Source of the DNA: Bacillota bacterium
Lineage (GTDB): Bacteria > Bacillota > Clostridia > DSM-8532
Assembly: GCA_022702935.2 (NCBI GenBank)
Contig: JAKIML020000043.1
Coordinates: forward strand, 33,071-97,070
Length of the DNA: 64,000 nucleotides
Direction: 5' to 3'
The notes under the pieces were generated by a model. The model saw only the letters and a list, made by a program, of their open reading frames with translations, was not told the origin of the DNA and ran no database searches. Positions 63,965 to 64,000 of this stretch are shown one piece after another (position 1 is the stretch's first letter; each line of letters starts with the position of its first letter). The position numbers and the translations under genes are program-made.

Positions 63965-64000
63965 GGTGTAAAAAGAAGTTGAGCCAAAGCTCACACCTCG

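Overview
The window looks like chromosomal DNA of a spore-forming anaerobic Clostridia-type Firmicute. The evidence is the yabP-yabQ-divIC sporulation and division cluster, sigH, a SpoVB/MurJ-type flippase, strong AGGAGG ribosome sites, sigma-A promoters, and fermentative or amino-acid metabolism genes (L-lactate dehydrogenase, glutamate dehydrogenase, the NfnAB transhydrogenase, an iron alcohol dehydrogenase). Base composition is moderate. An AT-richer patch at about 15.1-16.6 kb stands out as probably acquired.

Layout. 0-4 kb: end of an unidentified gene, a tRNA-Met/tRNA-Glu operon on the minus strand, then mazG-rqcP-yabP-yabQ-divIC on the plus strand. 4-6.9 kb: ldh and glnS (minus). 6.9-15 kb: an accessory stretch, all minus, of small enzymes (two acetyltransferases, a methyltransferase, a nucleotidyltransferase, a nucleoside phosphorylase, a flavodoxin-ferredoxin fusion, a signal-peptidase-II-like protein) and three secreted lipoproteins. 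15.4-17.9 kb: a DUF3800 gene followed by two tandem structured RNAs with covarying stems, a terminator, and an unknown two-gene unit. This is the most novel-looking part of the window. 18-20.2 kb: argC-argB with an ArgR-controlled promoter. 20.3-29.2 kb: housekeeping (MsmX/UgpC-type ATPase, sigH, bacteriohemerythrin, zapA, U32 peptidase, dUTPase, M20 peptidase). 29.1-31.2 kb: a MotA/MotB-like stator pair resembling ZorAB. 31.3-32.0 kb: a methyltransferase behind a perfect consensus promoter and an ArsR-type palindrome. 32.2-36.2 kb: gdhA and nfnAB. 36.5-38.8 kb: flippase and a CtsR-controlled Hsp20. 38.9-46.3 kb: a frameshifted lipoprotein, PHP phosphatase, prfA, an AraC regulator, an amide hydrolase, a ZIP transporter, DUF3298 and CYTH proteins. 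46.5-54.4 kb: a membrane MutS-like ATPase, SodC-like protein, alcohol dehydrogenase, cupin, a PadR/SEDS-like operon, citrate synthase. 54.4-64 kb: a chemotaxis receptor, CE2 esterase, a Bce-type two-component system whose ABC transporter genes are fused by an apparent deletion, a soluble histidine kinase, an amidase and a VOC protein.

How genes work together. gdhA, nfnAB, ldh and citrate synthase point to carbon, nitrogen and redox balancing. argC-argB start arginine synthesis under ArgR. The bce-like regulator, kinase and tandem palindromes suggest response to cell-envelope antibiotics, but the transporter looks dead. Several genes carry recognisable own operators (CtsR, ArgR, PadR-type and ArsR-type dyads). 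All functional calls are from sequence reading alone, without database searches.
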